Shown here: positions 63,638-64,000 of the stretch, one piece after another
How the letters are laid out: each line of letters begins with the position of its first letter
Numbering within the stretch: position 1 is the stretch's first letter
NCBI RefSeq assembly: GCF_000499785.1
Contig: NZ_HG726027.1
Span: 186,001-250,000, forward strand
From: Bacteroides neonati
GTDB taxonomy: Bacteria > Bacteroidota > Bacteroidia > Bacteroidales > Bacteroidaceae
DNA length: 64,000 nucleotides
Reading direction: 5' to 3'
The notes under the pieces: generated by a model
The model's input: only the letters and a program-made list of their open reading frames with translations
The model's database searches: none
Told to the model about the DNA's origin: nothing
Program-made: the position numbers and the translations under genes

Positions 63638-64000
63638 TTACAATAGTTCCCAGCCTGCTTCCACGTCTGCCATGACAGCCCGTTTGCCATTCTCTACTTG
63701 ACTCATGGCAGCCGCCAGGCGGCACATGGTCTCTTTGTCGTTGATGTCGACCACATGGTCGGCACCCATCCCCGTCAGTGTTCGCACCGTAGCGATATAG
63801 CTTTGTGTATCGTTCTCACTGGGTGGTGCCCACCGGCTGATCATGGTGCGGATGGTACGGCAGTTGTTCAACCTCGAGTAGTTTTGCAGCAACTTGATCA
63901 TGGCGCGATAACCGTAGGCCATGCTCTTAAATTGTTTGAAAGCCGAGTCGGTGGAGGGGATGATCTCCCCCTGCCACTCGGTTTTACTCTTACGGATATT
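63638..64000 (-). CDS. P5-like phage protein, candidate endolysin; start beyond the window
   Basis: The frame is open to base 64000, giving 120 residues and lacking perhaps the first ten or so. It begins N-I-R-K-S-K-T-E-W-Q-G-E and goes on S-M-A-Y-G-Y-R-A and S-R-W-A-P-P-S-E-N-D-T. This pattern fits proteins named structural protein P5 in Bacteroides genomes, which start with an R-N-x-N-P-x-N-I-R motif found in several muralytic enzymes. A peptidoglycan-cutting role is an inference from that motif and from the neighbouring spanin-like genes. An internal ATG at 63922 gives only 94 residues and is not the start. Confidence 0.75.
   Translation of the reverse strand, partial: NIRKSKTEWQGEIIPSTDSAFKQFKSMAYGYRAMIKLLQNYSRLNNCRTIRTMISRWAPPSENDTQSYIATVRTLTGMGADHVVDINDKETMCRLAAAMSQVENGKRAVMADVEAGWELL

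Larger units (their letters stand above)
48350..64000 (-). mobile_element. Prophage tail and lysis region (siphovirus-like), continues past the window
   Basis: All genes here run on the minus strand in phage order: lysis candidates, major tail protein, tail chaperone with frameshift, tape measure, Dit-like, tail-tip, fibre. Overlaps and gaps of a few bases suggest one late operon. The left border is somewhere in 48157-48516 and is approximate; no integrase, portal, terminase or capsid gene is inside the window, so it cannot be told whether the prophage is complete. Confidence 0.88.

Overview
The window reads as a chromosome segment of a gut Bacteroides or a close relative in the Bacteroidales. 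The signs are two SusC/SusD polysaccharide-utilisation loci (PULs), ECF-sigma/FecR regulation, many secreted lipoproteins with short lipoboxes, the Bacteroidota promoter form (TTG, about 19-21 bp, TAnnTTTG) in front of several genes, and a Bacteroides-type bile salt hydrolase. I do not commit to a species.

Layout. Bases 1-15332 hold the downstream part of a PUL whose SusC-like receptor is cut by the window start: SusC-SusD-GH16-sulfatase-GH20-GH2-GH29. This set fits stepwise breakdown of sulfated, fucosylated host O-glycans: an endo-acting GH16 at the surface, then sulfatase, hexosaminidase, galactosidase and fucosidase. An FSA-like transaldolase follows, then an MscS-type channel gene broken by a complete 1587-bp IS1380-family element with a 5-bp target duplication. 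Bases 18937-34612 are mostly housekeeping: secreted nuclease-like protein, pepD, an OmpH-like lipoprotein, a DivIC/FtsB-like protein, dnaX, tRNA-His, a CapA-like lipoprotein, folD, clpB, a bile salt hydrolase, and a LysR regulator with an unknown partner. The folD-clpB gap holds a long imperfect palindrome and two small ORFs.

Bases 34815-45212 form a second, complete PUL: ECF sigma, FecR anti-sigma, SusC with STN domain, SusD, GH18 endo-beta-N-acetylglucosaminidase, and two DUF1735 lipoproteins (one with a LamG-like domain, one with an F5/8-type domain). It resembles loci for host N-glycan capture. YeiH and a three-gene operon (ECF sigma, membrane anti-sigma-like protein, DUF4252 protein) follow.

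From about 48350 to the window end lies part of a siphovirus-type prophage, transcribed on the minus strand: a partial P5-like endolysin candidate, a membrane coiled-coil protein, an overlapping spanin-like lipoprotein with a C-terminal membrane segment, a major tail protein ending in a BACON-like domain, a tail assembly chaperone with a -1 frameshift extension at a C CCA AAG heptamer, the tape measure, a Dit-like protein, a very large repeat-bearing tail-tip protein, and a fibre with BIG2 domains and a possible polysaccharide-deacetylase-like domain. Capsid, packaging, integrase and control genes would lie outside the window.

Taken together, the bacterium seems geared to the mucus layer (O-glycan PUL, N-glycan PUL, bile salt hydrolase), and its prophage carries carbohydrate-binding-type modules on its tail.
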